64,000 nt of DNA from Winogradskyella pacifica (GTDB taxonomy: Bacteria > Bacteroidota > Bacteroidia > Flavobacteriales > Flavobacteriaceae): positions 310,001 to 374,000 of the forward strand of contig NZ_JABFDI010000002.1 in assembly GCF_013403915.1 (NCBI RefSeq). The letters run 5' to 3'. Of this stretch, positions 8,060 through 17,452 are shown in pieces. The notes beneath the pieces were generated by a model, which was given only the letters and a program-made list of their open reading frames with translations, had not been told where the DNA came from and ran no database searches. Positions within the stretch are counted from its first letter, which is position 1. The number at the start of each line of letters is the position of its first letter. The position numbers and the translations under genes are program-made.

Positions 8060-9496
8060 TTACTTCTTTTCTTCTAATCCACGTGTTAACCAGCCTCTTC
8101 TGTTGGCTGTTGCAATAGCATATGGGGTAATCCAGAATAAGCCAAATGTAAATAGTATGCTGTAAGAATACGCCCAAAAACCTTCCGTGGTTTTATATTG
8201 GCTAGCAAAAAACAATACTGAAAATGTTGAAATTACTAAAATAGTAACTAGAGTAGAACCAATAAAAAGTAAAGGATGTACTATTACAAAGAATAACATC
8301 GAAATTAATAATGGATAACTCATTAGTATTTTTAGGAATTGACTGATAAATAAGATTCTAGTTCCAGATTTACCTTTTGCTCTAAAGTTTGTAAAAACGT
8401 ATTTCGCCATTTCTAGATTTTCCCTCACGTTACTTCGTCCCCAACGGATAAACATTTTATATAAACCCATATATTCCTCTGGGACATTAGTAAAAGCAAC
8501 AGCATTCTTTTGAAATAATACGTGCTTACCTTGTTTTAATATCATATTTGTCATGGCTCTGTCCTCACCAATATCTGATGGTTGCCCCATAAAAGTTTGA
8601 TTTATCCATTGTGGTAAACACTCATGAACCGCTGTACTTTTATAGGCAGCCAAAGCTCCTGGTGTACATAAAACAGAATTCAAATTGCTTTCAGCAGAAC
8701 GTACAAATTCAAAACTTAATACAAAACTTACATCTAACATTTTAGGTAGCATTGCTTTTTTGTTATTTAAAACTCGAATGTTTCCTGCTACGGCACCACA
8801 ATTTTCATCTTTAACAAATGGACTAACTAAGTTTCTAAGTGTATCTTCTGTAACGATTGAATCACTATCTACAGTGACGTAAATCTCACCTGTACCTAAA
8901 TTAAACCCACGGTAAAGTGCATGACGTTTTCCTTGGTTTTCAGGTTGTTGGTAAATCTCTAAACGGTCTCCTAATTTTGTTTTAGCATCGAGCATCCAAT
9001 CCCATGTATCGTCTTTACTGCCGTCGTCAATAGATATAATTTGTATTTTCTCTTTTGGATAATTGCTATTGTCTAAGCTCATTAAGGTATCCCAAACTTG
9101 TTTACCTTCATTATAAGCAGGAACAATTACTGTAATAGTTGGTAATTCTTTATCTGAAACGGATGCAATAGGCTTGTATTTAAAATAATTGTAGGCTTTG
9201 TAAATAAAGAATGAGACTTTAAAAGCCATAAGTGTCGTTGCTAAAACAATAAATGAATATCCTATTGTGGTACTCATTTTGTCTAGATTTAATTGTTCAA
9301 AATCACCATAAAAGACAGAAAGGAAATACACACCCAAAAGCATAAGTAAAAATGTACTGAAGAGTACAATTTTGTTGTAAGGATTTTCTGTTATTGATTT
9401 ACTGTTAAGAAAAGAATTGAAACCGTTAGATATTTTTTTAGTTCTGCTTTTCGTGTTTGAAAGTATAATATTTGAAGTTGGTTTTTCTGAAGCCAT
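8060..9496 (-). CDS. Membrane glycosyltransferase, family 2
   Basis: A 478-residue processive-type GT2 enzyme. Two membrane segments lie near residues 45-65 and 80-100. The GT-A catalytic domain begins PTITVIVPAYNEGKQ and contains ISIDDGSKD, the DxD-type VDSDS, the acceptor-site GEDRAMTNMIL, and IRWGRSN in place of the usual Q-x-x-R-W motif (Arg-Trp kept). Three or four further membrane segments close the protein. This layout resembles hyaluronan, chitin or poly-GlcNAc synthases, which polymerise a nucleotide sugar and push the chain through the membrane. Substrate cannot be assigned. It stands alone between the pnp and proline operons, with its own terminator. Confidence 0.88.
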   Translation of the reverse strand: MASEKPTSNIILSNTKSRTKKISNGFNSFLNSKSITENPYNKIVLFSTFLLMLLGVYFLSVFYGDFEQLNLDKMSTTIGYSFIVLATTLMAFKVSFFIYKAYNYFKYKPIASVSDKELPTITVIVPAYNEGKQVWDTLMSLDNSNYPKEKIQIISIDDGSKDDTWDWMLDAKTKLGDRLEIYQQPENQGKRHALYRGFNLGTGEIYVTVDSDSIVTEDTLRNLVSPFVKDENCGAVAGNIRVLNNKKAMLPKMLDVSFVLSFEFVRSAESNLNSVLCTPGALAAYKSTAVHECLPQWINQTFMGQPSDIGEDRAMTNMILKQGKHVLFQKNAVAFTNVPEEYMGLYKMFIRWGRSNVRENLEMAKYVFTNFRAKGKSGTRILFISQFLKILMSYPLLISMLFFVIVHPLLFIGSTLVTILVISTFSVLFFASQYKTTEGFWAYSYSILFTFGLFWITPYAIATANRRGWLTRGLEEKK

Positions 9497-9683
9497 AAAT
9501 AATAAAGTGTTAGGTTTTTGATTGATTAACTAAAACAGATGTACGTTCACTTATTGACTTTAGACTTTTTTTAATTTTTATTTAACATAACGAGAGTGAA
9601 GCCTAGAAGGGGATTCCTGGATATTTAAACACAAAAAACAGATGACTTATTAACTTTTTTGAATTTCATTTTAACGCAAAAAG

Positions 9684-9715
9684 AAACCCTAAATAGAAAA
9701 ATCTATTTAGGGTTT
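9684..9715 (-). terminator. Terminator of pnp
   Basis: Perfect 13-bp stem AAACCCTAAATAG / CTATTTAGGGTTT with a 6-nt loop, 22 bases beyond the pnp stop; on the minus strand it continues TTTCTTTTT. Confidence 0.8.
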
Positions 9716-9737
9716 TTATAAAGTTTAGAATTAAGAA

Positions 9738-11993
9738 TTAATCCTCCCTCTTATCTTCTCTAGGCTTACGATCATCACGTCTGTTATCACGTCCACGATT
9801 ATCTCTTCCTCTATTATTATCACGTCCACTAGGACGTTTATCATCTCTTGGTGGTCTTGCTACATAACCTTCTGGTTTTGGCAAAATTGCTTTACGAGAT
9901 ACTTTCTCTTTACGTGTTCTTGGATCTTGTCCGAAATACTTCACATCAAAAACGTCTCCCATGTTTACAACATCAGATACATTTTCTGTACGTTCCCAAG
10001 CTAACTCAGATACGTGTAATAATACTTCGTTTCCTGGTGCATCTAAATACTCAACAACAGCACCAAAATCTAACATTTTGATAACTTTTACTTCGTATAC
10101 GCTACCAACTACAGGCTTAAATAAAATAGCATCGATTTTTGCCATTACAGCATCAATACCTTTTTTACCAACACCTAAGATTTCAACAATACCTTCTTCA
10201 GTTACTGGATCTTCGTTTATAACGATAGTCGTCTCAGTTTCTTTTTGCATTTCCTGAATAACTTTTCCACCAGGTCCAATTAAGGCTCCGATAAATTCGT
10301 TAGGAACACGTCTTGTCACCATTGTAGGCGCATGTTCTTTAACGTCAGCATTAGGTTTAGCAATTGTATCTGTCAATTTCTCTAAGATATGTAAACGGCC
10401 AGCACGTGCTTGTTGTAAAGCATTTACTAAAATCTCGTAAGACAACCCTTTTACTTTAATATCCATTTGACACGCTGTGATACCATCAGCAGTACCTGTA
10501 ACTTTGAAATCCATATCTCCTAAGTGATCTTCATCACCTAAAATATCAGATAATACAGCGTACTTTCCAGAGTTTGCATCAGAAATTAATCCCATTGCAA
10601 TACCAGAAACTGGTTTTGTCATTTGAACCCCAGCATCCATTAACGCCATTGTACCAGAACAAACTGTTGCCATAGAAGAAGAACCGTTAGATTCTAAAAC
10701 TTCAGAAACAACACGTACTGTGTAAGGACAATCTGCAGGAATCATTCCTTTTAATGCACGTTGTGCTAAATTACCATGTCCTACTTCTCTACGAGATGTT
10801 CCACGGATTGGTCTAGCTTCTCCTGTACAAAAAGGAGGGAAGTTATAATGCAAATAGAAACGCTCTTCACCTTCTTGAGATGGCATATCTATTTGGTTTG
10901 CATCTCTAGAAGTCCCTAAAGTCACTGTTGCTAGCGCTTGAGTTTCTCCACGTGTAAAAACTGCAGAACCATGAGTCGATGGTAAGTAATCTACTTCACA
11001 CCAGATTGGTCTAATTTCGTCAGTCTTACGACCATCTAAACGCAACCCTTCATTTAAGGTTAAATCTCTAATCGCAGCTTTTTCAGCTTTACGATAATAA
11101 TCAGAAACTAAACCACCATAATCTGCTAATTCTTCTTCAGAAAAAGTAGCTTTAATATCTTCTTTTATTTGTTGAAAAGCAGCACTTCTTTCATGCTTAG
11201 CAGATCCTGCTTTTGCAATAGCATATACTTTATCGTATGCCATGTCGTGCACTTTCTTCTCTAAATCTTCATCTGTTCTTTCAGCTTCATATTCACGAAC
11301 GTCTTTCTTTCCAAATGCTTCTGCTAATCTTAATTGAGCAGCACATTGTACTTTAATCGCTTCGTGTGCAAACTTAATAGCATCAGCCATTTCTTCTTCA
11401 GAAATCTCATCCATTTCACCTTCTACCATCATTACTGAATCTGCAGAAGCACCAATCATCATGTCCAAGTCAGACTCTTCCATTTGTGCTGGTGTTGGGT
11501 TGATTACAAATTCTCCGTTTACACGACCAACTCTAGCTTCAGAGATAGCACATTCAAAAGGGAAATCTGATAATTGGATTGCAGCAGAAGCCGCTAATCC
11601 TGCCATAGCATCTGGCATAACTTCTGGATCGTGAGACATTAACTGAATCATCACCTGAGTTTCAGAATGATAATCTTTTGGGAATAAAGGACGTAAAACT
11701 CTGTCCACTAAACGCATTGTTAATACTTCTCCATCACTAGGTCTTGCTTCTCTTTTGAAGAAACCACCTGGATAACGACCAGCAGCAGCAAATTTTTCTC
11801 TATAGTCTACCGTTAATGGTAAAAAATTAAGGTCTTTTTGCTCGTAATTGGAAACAACTGTACATAATAACATACATTTTCCTGATTGCACAACAACGCT
11901 ACCATGCGCTTGTTTTGCTAATTTTCCGGTTTCGATAGAAATTTCTCTACCGTCACCAAGGTCTATGACCTCTCTAAAAACTTTTGGAATCAT
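9738..11993 (-). CDS. pnp: Polyribonucleotide nucleotidyltransferase (PNPase)
   Basis: A 751-residue 3'-5' phosphorolytic exoribonuclease used in RNA decay. In order: a first RNase-PH domain ([36 protein letters not shown]), an all-helical linker, a second RNase-PH domain ([31 protein letters not shown]), a KH domain with [11 protein letters not shown] near residue 575, and an S1 domain ([18 protein letters not shown]). The last 35 residues are a low-complexity run of Arg/Asp with [16 protein letters not shown] repeats, longer and more charged than the E. coli tail. It lies downstream of rpsO on the same strand, the conserved rpsO-pnp order, but a terminator hairpin separates them. Confidence 0.96.
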   Translation of the reverse strand: MIPKVFREVIDLGDGREISIETGKLAKQAHGSVVVQSGKCMLLCTVVSNYEQKDLNFLPLTVDYREKFAAAGRYPGGFFKREARPSDGEVLTMRLVDRVLRPLFPKDYHSETQVMIQLMSHDPEVMPDAMAGLAASAAIQLSDFPFECAISEARVGRVNGEFVINPTPAQMEESDLDMMIGASADSVMMVEGEMDEISEEEMADAIKFAHEAIKVQCAAQLRLAEAFGKKDVREYEAERTDEDLEKKVHDMAYDKVYAIAKAGSAKHERSAAFQQIKEDIKATFSEEELADYGGLVSDYYRKAEKAAIRDLTLNEGLRLDGRKTDEIRPIWCEVDYLPSTHGSAVFTRGETQALATVTLGTSRDANQIDMPSQEGEERFYLHYNFPPFCTGEARPIRGTSRREVGHGNLAQRALKGMIPADCPYTVRVVSEVLESNGSSSMATVCSGTMALMDAGVQMTKPVSGIAMGLISDANSGKYAVLSDILGDEDHLGDMDFKVTGTADGITACQMDIKVKGLSYEILVNALQQARAGRLHILEKLTDTIAKPNADVKEHAPTMVTRRVPNEFIGALIGPGGKVIQEMQKETETTIVINEDPVTEEGIVEILGVGKKGIDAVMAKIDAILFKPVVGSVYEVKVIKMLDFGAVVEYLDAPGNEVLLHVSELAWERTENVSDVVNMGDVFDVKYFGQDPRTRKEKVSRKAILPKPEGYVARPPRDDKRPSGRDNNRGRDNRGRDNRRDDRKPREDKRED

Positions 11994-12070
11994 AAATTTT
12001 TTAATTCTAAATTAAACAATGGTCGTTGTGTTGTTGTGTAGTTGTTGTTGATGACCAATGAAAAACCGCG

Positions 12071-12093
12071 AATCCTAAAATCATTTTAGGATT
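12071..12093. promoter_or_regulatory. Hairpin in the pnp leader
   Basis: AATCCTAAAA / TTTTAGGATT, a 10-bp stem with a 3-nt loop, 78-100 bases upstream of pnp. No plus-strand gene needs a terminator here. In other bacteria the pnp leader carries a hairpin used for RNase-dependent autoregulation, so this is a candidate for the same purpose. The role is inferred. Confidence 0.35.
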
Positions 12094-12153
12094 TTTCTGC
12101 TATTTTTTTTACGATTGTTTTACTCTTACGTTTGAGTTATATAAAAACAAAAA

Positions 12154-12172
12154 GCCACGCTAAATGCGTGGC
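12154..12172 (-). terminator. Terminator of rpsO
   Basis: GCCACGC / GCGTGGC stem of 7 bp with loop TAAAT, 14 bases past the rpsO stop. The minus strand runs on as TTTTTGTTTTT, a good T-tract. Confidence 0.75.
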
Positions 12173-12185
12173 CTTTATATTGAGA

Positions 12186-12455
12186 TTATTTTCTTAATCC
12201 TAATTCTTTAACTATCGCACGATATCTTAAGACATCTTTCTTAGTTAAGTAATCTAATAAGCTTCTTCTCTTACCTACTAACATTACTAAAGAACGTTCC
12301 GTATTGTAATCTTTACGGTTTTTCTTTAAGTGTTGTGTTAAGTGTTCTATTCTATGTGTGAATAATGCAATCTGTCCTTCTGCAGAACCAGTATTCTTTG
12401 CGTTACCACCATGTTTAGTGAATAATTCTTCTTTTGCTTTTTGATCTAAATACAT
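12186..12455 (-). CDS. rpsO: Small-subunit ribosomal protein S15
   Basis: An 89-residue protein, exactly the usual size for S15, binding the central domain of 16S rRNA. Recognisable parts are GSAEGQIALFTHRIEHLTQH, RSLVMLVGKRRSLLDYL and the C-terminal YRAIVKELGLRK. The open frame extends upstream to 12512, but that start would lie upstream of the transcription start predicted from the TATATTTG motif at 12510-12517, so the ATG at 12455 is correct. A small hairpin sits at the extreme 5' end of the predicted mRNA. Confidence 0.96.
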   Translation of the reverse strand: MYLDQKAKEELFTKHGGNAKNTGSAEGQIALFTHRIEHLTQHLKKNRKDYNTERSLVMLVGKRRSLLDYLTKKDVLRYRAIVKELGLRK

Positions 12456-12487
12456 GCTAATATTATTGTAAATGATTTTTATGTACA

Positions 12488-12504
12488 CGAAAGCCTCTCT
12501 TTCG
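12488..12504 (-). promoter_or_regulatory. 5'-terminal hairpin of the rpsO leader
   Basis: CGAAAG / CTTTCG with a 5-nt loop. With transcription starting near 12505, the hairpin would form the first bases of the rpsO mRNA. It could protect the 5' end or serve S15 feedback control, which is known for rpsO in other bacteria. Confidence 0.35.
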
Positions 12505-12509
12505 AGCGG

Positions 12510-12517
12510 CAAATATA
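12510..12517 (-). promoter_or_regulatory. Promoter -7 element of rpsO
   Basis: Minus strand TATATTTG followed by CC, matching TAnnTTTG; 54 bases upstream of the rpsO ATG. No convincing -33 TTTG was seen. Confidence 0.6.
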
Positions 12518-12646
12518 CTACTTTTTTGTGATTTGGGATTTTTTTCGTAACTTTTTGATATCCTAAAGAGTATAATTATGTCCTAATTAAAATTTCCCTA
12601 ATAGCAAAATAGCTTTCAATTGATTAATCCTTATTAAACGATATGT

Positions 12647-13753
12647 ATGAAAGTTTCAAATCATCTGAGGAATTTCTCTAACGCTTACGACGTATTAGAG
12701 CGCACGTTTAACAATACCTATAACGGTATTGCTATTGTGAATTTAAATGGGAATTGGTTAAAAGTTAATGAAAGCGTCTGCGATATTTTTGGATATACGC
12801 GATGGGAACTATTTAATATGGACATTAATAACATTGTTTATGCTCAAGATCTTGGTGTTCACGAAGAAAAATTTGAAAACCTTATTAATGGTAAAATTGA
12901 CAAATACCGTGTAAAGCAGCGCTATTTTCATAAAGATGGTTCTATTATTTGGATGTTAATTTCGGTGTCTTTGGTCTATTTTAAGGAAGGAAAACCACAC
13001 ATGATATGGCAGTTTACAGATATTACCAACCGCAAGAAAAGTGAGGACAAATTAAAAACCATGCTAAGTGTTGCCAAAGAACAGAATGAAAGATTAACCT
13101 CATTTGCTGATATCGTGACTCATAATTTGAGATCCCACTCTGGTAATCTATCAGCTTTAACAGGGTTTTTAGAGGAAGATTATGCTAATTTGATTGAAAA
13201 TGAAAATTTTCAATTATTAAAACAAGCAATTGATAATCTTCAAGAAACCGTTTCGCATTTAACACAGGTGGCTAAAATTAGAGAAATTGAGGAGTCTAAA
13301 ATGGAAGCACTTAATTTGTATGATTATACCGAAAAAGCCACTTACAATATTATAACATTAGCCCAAAACGCTGAAGCTATTATATATAATCATATAGATG
13401 ATGCTGTTTATATAAAAGGGATACCAGCTTATTTAGATAGTATAATTCTTAACTTTCTAACCAATGCCATTAAATATAGATCTGAAAAAAGAAAACCTAT
13501 TATAGAATTGAGTTCTGAATTTAGAGATGAATTTGTGGTGCTTAAAATAAAGGATAATGGTTTAGGTATTGATTTAGAAAAATTTGGAGATAAACTTTTT
13601 CAAATGTATAATACCTTTCACTGTAATGCCGATGCGATTGGTATCGGACTTTTTATTACTAAAAACCATATTGAATCTATGGGTGGAAAAGTAGAGGTGA
13701 AGAGTGACGTAGATGTAGGAACAGAATTTACGATTTATTTTAAGAAACCTTAG
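12647..13753 (+). CDS. PAS-domain sensor histidine kinase (paralog 1)
   Basis: A 368-residue soluble kinase with no signal peptide or membrane segment. A PAS domain (residues about 15-130) contains GIAIVNLNGNWLKVNESVCD and ends with the PAC-like WQFTDITNRKKSED. A dimerisation helix follows with the phospho-acceptor His159 in THNLRSHSGN, then an HATPase domain with the N-box ILNFLTNAIKY, DNGLGIDL and GIGLFITKNHIESMGGK. The usual H-box proline is replaced by His. It is followed by a second, clearly related kinase (13887-14999), and a third lies at 45072. No response regulator is adjacent, so its partner is elsewhere. Signal unknown. Confidence 0.88.
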   Translation: MKVSNHLRNFSNAYDVLERTFNNTYNGIAIVNLNGNWLKVNESVCDIFGYTRWELFNMDINNIVYAQDLGVHEEKFENLINGKIDKYRVKQRYFHKDGSIIWMLISVSLVYFKEGKPHMIWQFTDITNRKKSEDKLKTMLSVAKEQNERLTSFADIVTHNLRSHSGNLSALTGFLEEDYANLIENENFQLLKQAIDNLQETVSHLTQVAKIREIEESKMEALNLYDYTEKATYNIITLAQNAEAIIYNHIDDAVYIKGIPAYLDSIILNFLTNAIKYRSEKRKPIIELSSEFRDEFVVLKIKDNGLGIDLEKFGDKLFQMYNTFHCNADAIGIGLFITKNHIESMGGKVEVKSDVDVGTEFTIYFKKP

Positions 13754-13854
13754 ATTCAGTTAATTTAAAGCAGTTTAAGGTGTTACTTCGTAAATTTTTA
13801 GCTTTTATGATAACTTAATAATCTATTGAGTTAAAACTAATTAATAGTATATTC

Positions 13855-13862
13855 TAATTTTG
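13855..13862 (+). promoter_or_regulatory. Promoter -7 element of the second PAS kinase
   Basis: TAATTTTG matches TAnnTTTG and covers the TTG that opens the frame at 13860, so translation must begin later, at the ATG 24 bases downstream. Confidence 0.5.
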
Positions 13863-13886
13863 GTATTCAATATTCAACGCTATTTC

Positions 13887-14999
13887 ATGCCAAAAAATCT
13901 CGATAGATTAAAAGACAAAGTATTTCAAAATATTTTTGATAATGCAAATGGAGGGATTTCTATTGTGAGTCCTGAAGGGGTATGGATTAAGGTTAATCAA
14001 AGTATTGTCGATTTATTAGGATATGAGGAAGAGGAACTATATCAGCTCAACTTCAGAGATATTACCCATCGTGATGACTTAGAATTGGACTTAGCACATA
14101 TGAAGCAACTAATTGATGGGGAGATTGAGGACTATCAAATAGAGAAAAGATACTTTCATAAAAAGGGTTATGTCGTTTGGGCGCTATTATCCGTTTCGTT
14201 AGTTAGAGATGAAGCTAATGAACCTATTTATTTTATTGCTCAAATAACAGATATTTCGACTCAAAAATCAGCGACATGGCATTTGGAGTTTTTAATAAAT
14301 GTTATTAAAGGTCAAAACGAAAAATTAAAAGATTTCGCCCATATTGCTACTCACGATATAAGAACACATGTCGGTAATTTATTTTCAATTACGGAATTTC
14401 TTGAAGAGGAATTTGAAGGCAGGTTAAAATCTAGTGAAAATTATAAAATGTTAAAGGGCTCTTTAACGAATCTCGATGAAACTATAAATCATCTTAATTT
14501 AATGAGATTAGACAAGCCTAAAAAATTTAATATTCTGAACAAGCTCTCGTTGCATAAGTATATTGAAAATTCTATTTATAACGTTAGTGCTATAGCGAAA
14601 AGGGAAAAGTGTAAAATTATAAATAAGGTCGATCGCGGATTTTCTATTATGGGAATTGAAGCTTATATCGATAGTATTATTCTCAATTTTCTTACAAATT
14701 CAATTAAATACAAATCGAATCAGAGATTGGCTACCATTGAACTTTCAAGTAGTTTAATAGATGAATTCGTTGTGCTTAAAATTAAAGACAATGGTTTAGG
14801 AATTGATTTAAAATCTAATTTCAATAAGCTTTTTACTTTAAATGGCACTTTTCATGAACATCCAGACTCGAGAGGCGTCGGGTTATATATTACCAAAAAT
14901 CATATTGAAAGTATCGGTGGTAAAATAGAAGTAGAAAGTACGGTTAATGAAGGTACTTGTTTTTCTGTTTACTTTTTAAGTGGCTTAAATACTGCGTAG
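13887..14999 (+). CDS. PAS-domain sensor histidine kinase (paralog 2)
   Basis: A 370-residue soluble kinase built like its upstream neighbour: PAS/PAC (residues about 10-130, with ISIVSPEGVWIKVNQSIVD), H-box with His156 in THDIRTHVGN, and HATPase domain (ILNFLTNSIKYKSN; DNGLGIDL; GVGLYITKNHIESIGGK). Similarity to the upstream gene runs through the whole length, so the two arose by tandem duplication. The promoter motif at 13855-13862 decides the ATG start. The gene ends before a bidirectional terminator shared with accD. No receiver-domain gene is adjacent, so phosphotransfer partner and stimulus are unknown. Confidence 0.88.
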   Translation: MPKNLDRLKDKVFQNIFDNANGGISIVSPEGVWIKVNQSIVDLLGYEEEELYQLNFRDITHRDDLELDLAHMKQLIDGEIEDYQIEKRYFHKKGYVVWALLSVSLVRDEANEPIYFIAQITDISTQKSATWHLEFLINVIKGQNEKLKDFAHIATHDIRTHVGNLFSITEFLEEEFEGRLKSSENYKMLKGSLTNLDETINHLNLMRLDKPKKFNILNKLSLHKYIENSIYNVSAIAKREKCKIINKVDRGFSIMGIEAYIDSIILNFLTNSIKYKSNQRLATIELSSSLIDEFVVLKIKDNGLGIDLKSNFNKLFTLNGTFHEHPDSRGVGLYITKNHIESIGGKIEVESTVNEGTCFSVYFLSGLNTA

Positions 15000-15031
15000 C
15001 TTTAATGATATATCAAAATTGAAGCAAAAAA

Positions 15032-15055
15032 AAAGAGGTGTTTTTACACCTCTTT
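15032..15055. terminator. Bidirectional terminator between PAS kinase and accD
   Basis: AAAGAGGTGT / ACACCTCTTT, a 10-bp stem with a TTTT loop between convergent genes. The minus strand continues with a long T-run, the plus strand with TCTTCGTTTTTT. Confidence 0.8.
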
Positions 15056-15068
15056 CTTCGTTTTTTAT

Positions 15069-15926
15069 TTAAGCTCTTACAGGTTGATTTTTTATTAAAT
15101 CAATATAAAGATTCACTTGTTTCTTAAGATCCTTACGATGTGTAATAAAATCTAAGAATCCATGTTCTAATAAAAATTCTGAAGTTTGAAATCCTTCAGG
15201 CAATTCTTTTCCTGTAGTATCTCTTACAATTCTAGGGCCAGCAAAACCAATTAATGCTCCAGGTTCTGCAATATTAATATCTCCTAGCATCGCAAAAGAA
15301 GCCGTTGTACCACCCGTTGTAGGATCTGTACATAAAGAGATATAAGGAATACCAGCATCTGCCATCTGAGCAAGCTTAACTGAAGTCTTCGCTAATTGCA
15401 TTAATGACAAAGCGGCCTCCATCATACGTGCACCACCAGATTTACTTATAATCATTAATGGTAACTTCTTCTTTATAGCATAGTCTGCTGCTCTAGCAAT
15501 CTTTTCACCGACAACACTTCCCATTGAACCACCAATAAAAGCAAAGTCCATACATGCAATAACTAAATCTTCACCTTTAGATTTACCAACAGCTGTACGT
15601 ACCGCATCTTTAAGATTCGTTTTTGCTTGTGCAGCTTTTAAACGGTCTGGGTATTTTTTAGTGTCTTCAAATTTAAGTGGATCCTTAGATGTTAAATTAG
15701 CATCTAATTCGGTGTACTTATTGTCATCAAAAAGAATTTGAAAATATTCATTACTTCCAATCCTTACGTGATATCCATCTTCTGGACTTACATAGAAATT
15801 TTGTTCAAGTTCTTTTGTGTCTATTATTTTACCTGTTGGAGATTTATACCAAAGTCCTTTAGGTGTGTCCTTTTTTTCTTCTGTTGAGGTATGAATACCT
15901 TTATCTTTTCTTTTAAACCAAGCCAT
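15069..15926 (-). CDS. accD: Acetyl-CoA carboxylase carboxyltransferase subunit beta, without zinc-ribbon cysteines
   Basis: A 285-residue crotonase-fold subunit that, with AccA, moves the carboxyl group from biotin to acetyl-CoA to give malonyl-CoA for fatty acid synthesis. Core motifs: [56 protein letters not shown] and [20 protein letters not shown]. The N-terminal segment reads [19 protein letters not shown] and [11 protein letters not shown]. In most homologs the same positions are CPSCGK and CPKCGYH, so all four zinc-ligand cysteines are replaced or lost while the surrounding sequence is kept. From memory, flavobacterial AccD commonly shows this, so it is probably a lineage trait rather than damage. 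Confidence 0.93.
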   Translation of the reverse strand: MAWFKRKDKGIHTSTEEKKDTPKGLWYKSPTGKIIDTKELEQNFYVSPEDGYHVRIGSNEYFQILFDDNKYTELDANLTSKDPLKFEDTKKYPDRLKAAQAKTNLKDAVRTAVGKSKGEDLVIACMDFAFIGGSMGSVVGEKIARAADYAIKKKLPLMIISKSGGARMMEAALSLMQLAKTSVKLAQMADAGIPYISLCTDPTTGGTTASFAMLGDINIAEPGALIGFAGPRIVRDTTGKELPEGFQTSEFLLEHGFLDFITHRKDLKKQVNLYIDLIKNQPVRA

Positions 15927-16165
15927 ATGAGGTTACGATTTTAATCCTTCGATACTACTAGTTAGACGCTTTGGCTATGATTAGCAAAAGCTTTAATTAG
16001 TTAAAGTCTCAGGACAGGTTTACGATTATTGATTTTAATCTCTAATCGGTATTTTTAGTTCGTTTTATGTTGCTATTAAATAGCGTACAAACTTACTATT
16101 TTATTAAATATAACTCAAAAATAGAGAAAAGTATCTCAATATTCGAGTTTTATTAACCAATAAAA

Positions 16166-16200
16166 ACCCATTAAAACTCTGATTTTGAGTTCTAATGGGT
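16166..16200 (-). terminator. Terminator of fba
   Basis: A 14-bp stem (16166-16179 with 16187-16200) that is fully paired, with one G-U, only when transcribed from the minus strand; the plus-strand version has an A-C mismatch. The minus strand continues GGGTTTTTATT. Confidence 0.8.
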
Positions 16201-16224
16201 CGATAAATATTTAGTAAAATAAAC

Positions 16225-17292
16225 TTATAATGTGTCTACATTGTTTAAATCTTCGAATGCTTTTTTAAGTCTTTCTACAAATGCATCTTCACCTTTACGT
16301 AACCAAACACGAGGATCGTAGTACTTTTTGTTAGGTACATCACTTCCATCAGGGTTTCCGATTTGAGTTTGTAGATAATCCTTTTTATCTTGTACATAAT
16401 CTCTAACACCGCTTAAAAATGCATATTGCATATCGGTATCGATATTCATTTTGATAACTCCGTAGCCAATTGCTTCTCTAATTTCTTCTACTGTAGAACC
16501 AGATCCACCATGGAATACAAAATCAATATGATTGTGAGGTAAATTATGTTTTTTAGATAAGAATTCTTGAGAGTTCTTTAATATTTTTGGTGTTAATTTT
16601 ACATTTCCTGGCTTATAAACACCATGAACATTACCAAAAGCAGCTGCAATAGAAAATTGATCACTTACTTTGCTTAATTCTTCGTAAGCATAAGCTACTT
16701 CTTCTGGTTGTGTGTATAACTTAGAATCATCTACATCAGTGTTATCAACACCATCTTCTTCTCCACCTGTAATACCTAATTCAATTTCTAAAGTCATACC
16801 AATTTTGCTCATGCGCTCAAGGTATGTTTTACAAATTGCTATATTTTCTTCTAAAGGTTCTTCAGATAAATCAATCATATGAGAACTATATAATGATTTT
16901 CCTGTTTCCTTGTAATGTTGTTCACTGGCATCTAATAAACCATCAATCCAAGGTAATAATTTCTTTGCACAATGGTCTGTATGTAAAATCACTGGAACAC
17001 CGTAAGCTTCTGCCATAAGGTGAACATGTTTTGCGCCAGCAATAGAGCCTGCTATAGCTGATTTTTGATCTTCATTACTTAAGCTTTTACCTGCGTTAAA
17101 TTGTGCTCCACCATTAGAAAATTGAATAATAACTGGTGCATTTAATGCTTTTGCAGTTTCTAAAACAGCATTTATAGTGTTAGAGCCAATGACATTTACA
17201 GCTGGTAAAGCATAGCCTTTTTCTTTAGCATGGTTAAAAATATTCTGAACTTCTTTTCCTGTGGCAACTCCAGGTTTAATATTATGACTCAT
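16225..17292 (-). CDS. fbaA: Fructose-bisphosphate aldolase, class II (type A)
   Basis: A 355-residue zinc-dependent aldolase that cleaves fructose 1,6-bisphosphate to the two triose phosphates in glycolysis and runs in reverse in gluconeogenesis. Visible: the zinc-site PVILHTDHCAKKLLPWID, the class IIA region LEIELGITGGEEDGVDN, the second zinc/phosphate region FVFHGGSGSTVEEIREAI and KMNIDTDMQYAFL. Length matches the E. coli FbaA type. It is a single-gene transcript: a -7 motif lies 29 bases upstream and a strong terminator directly downstream. Confidence 0.96.
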   Translation of the reverse strand: MSHNIKPGVATGKEVQNIFNHAKEKGYALPAVNVIGSNTINAVLETAKALNAPVIIQFSNGGAQFNAGKSLSNEDQKSAIAGSIAGAKHVHLMAEAYGVPVILHTDHCAKKLLPWIDGLLDASEQHYKETGKSLYSSHMIDLSEEPLEENIAICKTYLERMSKIGMTLEIELGITGGEEDGVDNTDVDDSKLYTQPEEVAYAYEELSKVSDQFSIAAAFGNVHGVYKPGNVKLTPKILKNSQEFLSKKHNLPHNHIDFVFHGGSGSTVEEIREAIGYGVIKMNIDTDMQYAFLSGVRDYVQDKKDYLQTQIGNPDGSDVPNKKYYDPRVWLRKGEDAFVERLKKAFEDLNNVDTL

Positions 17293-17320
17293 AATTTTTT
17301 GAATTGAAATTTTATGTTAT

Positions 17321-17328
17321 CAAAAATA
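17321..17328 (-). promoter_or_regulatory. Promoter -7 element of fbaA
   Basis: Minus strand TATTTTTG fits TAnnTTTG, 28 bases before the fbaA ATG. No spaced TTG element found. Confidence 0.45.
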
Positions 17329-17452
17329 CGTAAAATTTCAGTATTTATGATGTCTAAACAGTTATAAAATGTCGAAAACGTTGTAGTGTGAAGGGAATAA
17401 TATACTCGAGGATTTTTTCAGTTTTAATGCCTAACAATCAAAAAATGAATTC

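Noticed and set aside
7959..8177. 72-residue minus-strand ORF at the end of the glycosyltransferase gene
   Set aside because: It overlaps the C-terminal coding region and the terminator hairpin in another frame.
12071..12093. Hairpin considered as a plus-strand terminator
   Set aside because: No plus-strand gene ends nearby; its place in the pnp leader makes a regulatory or processing role more likely.
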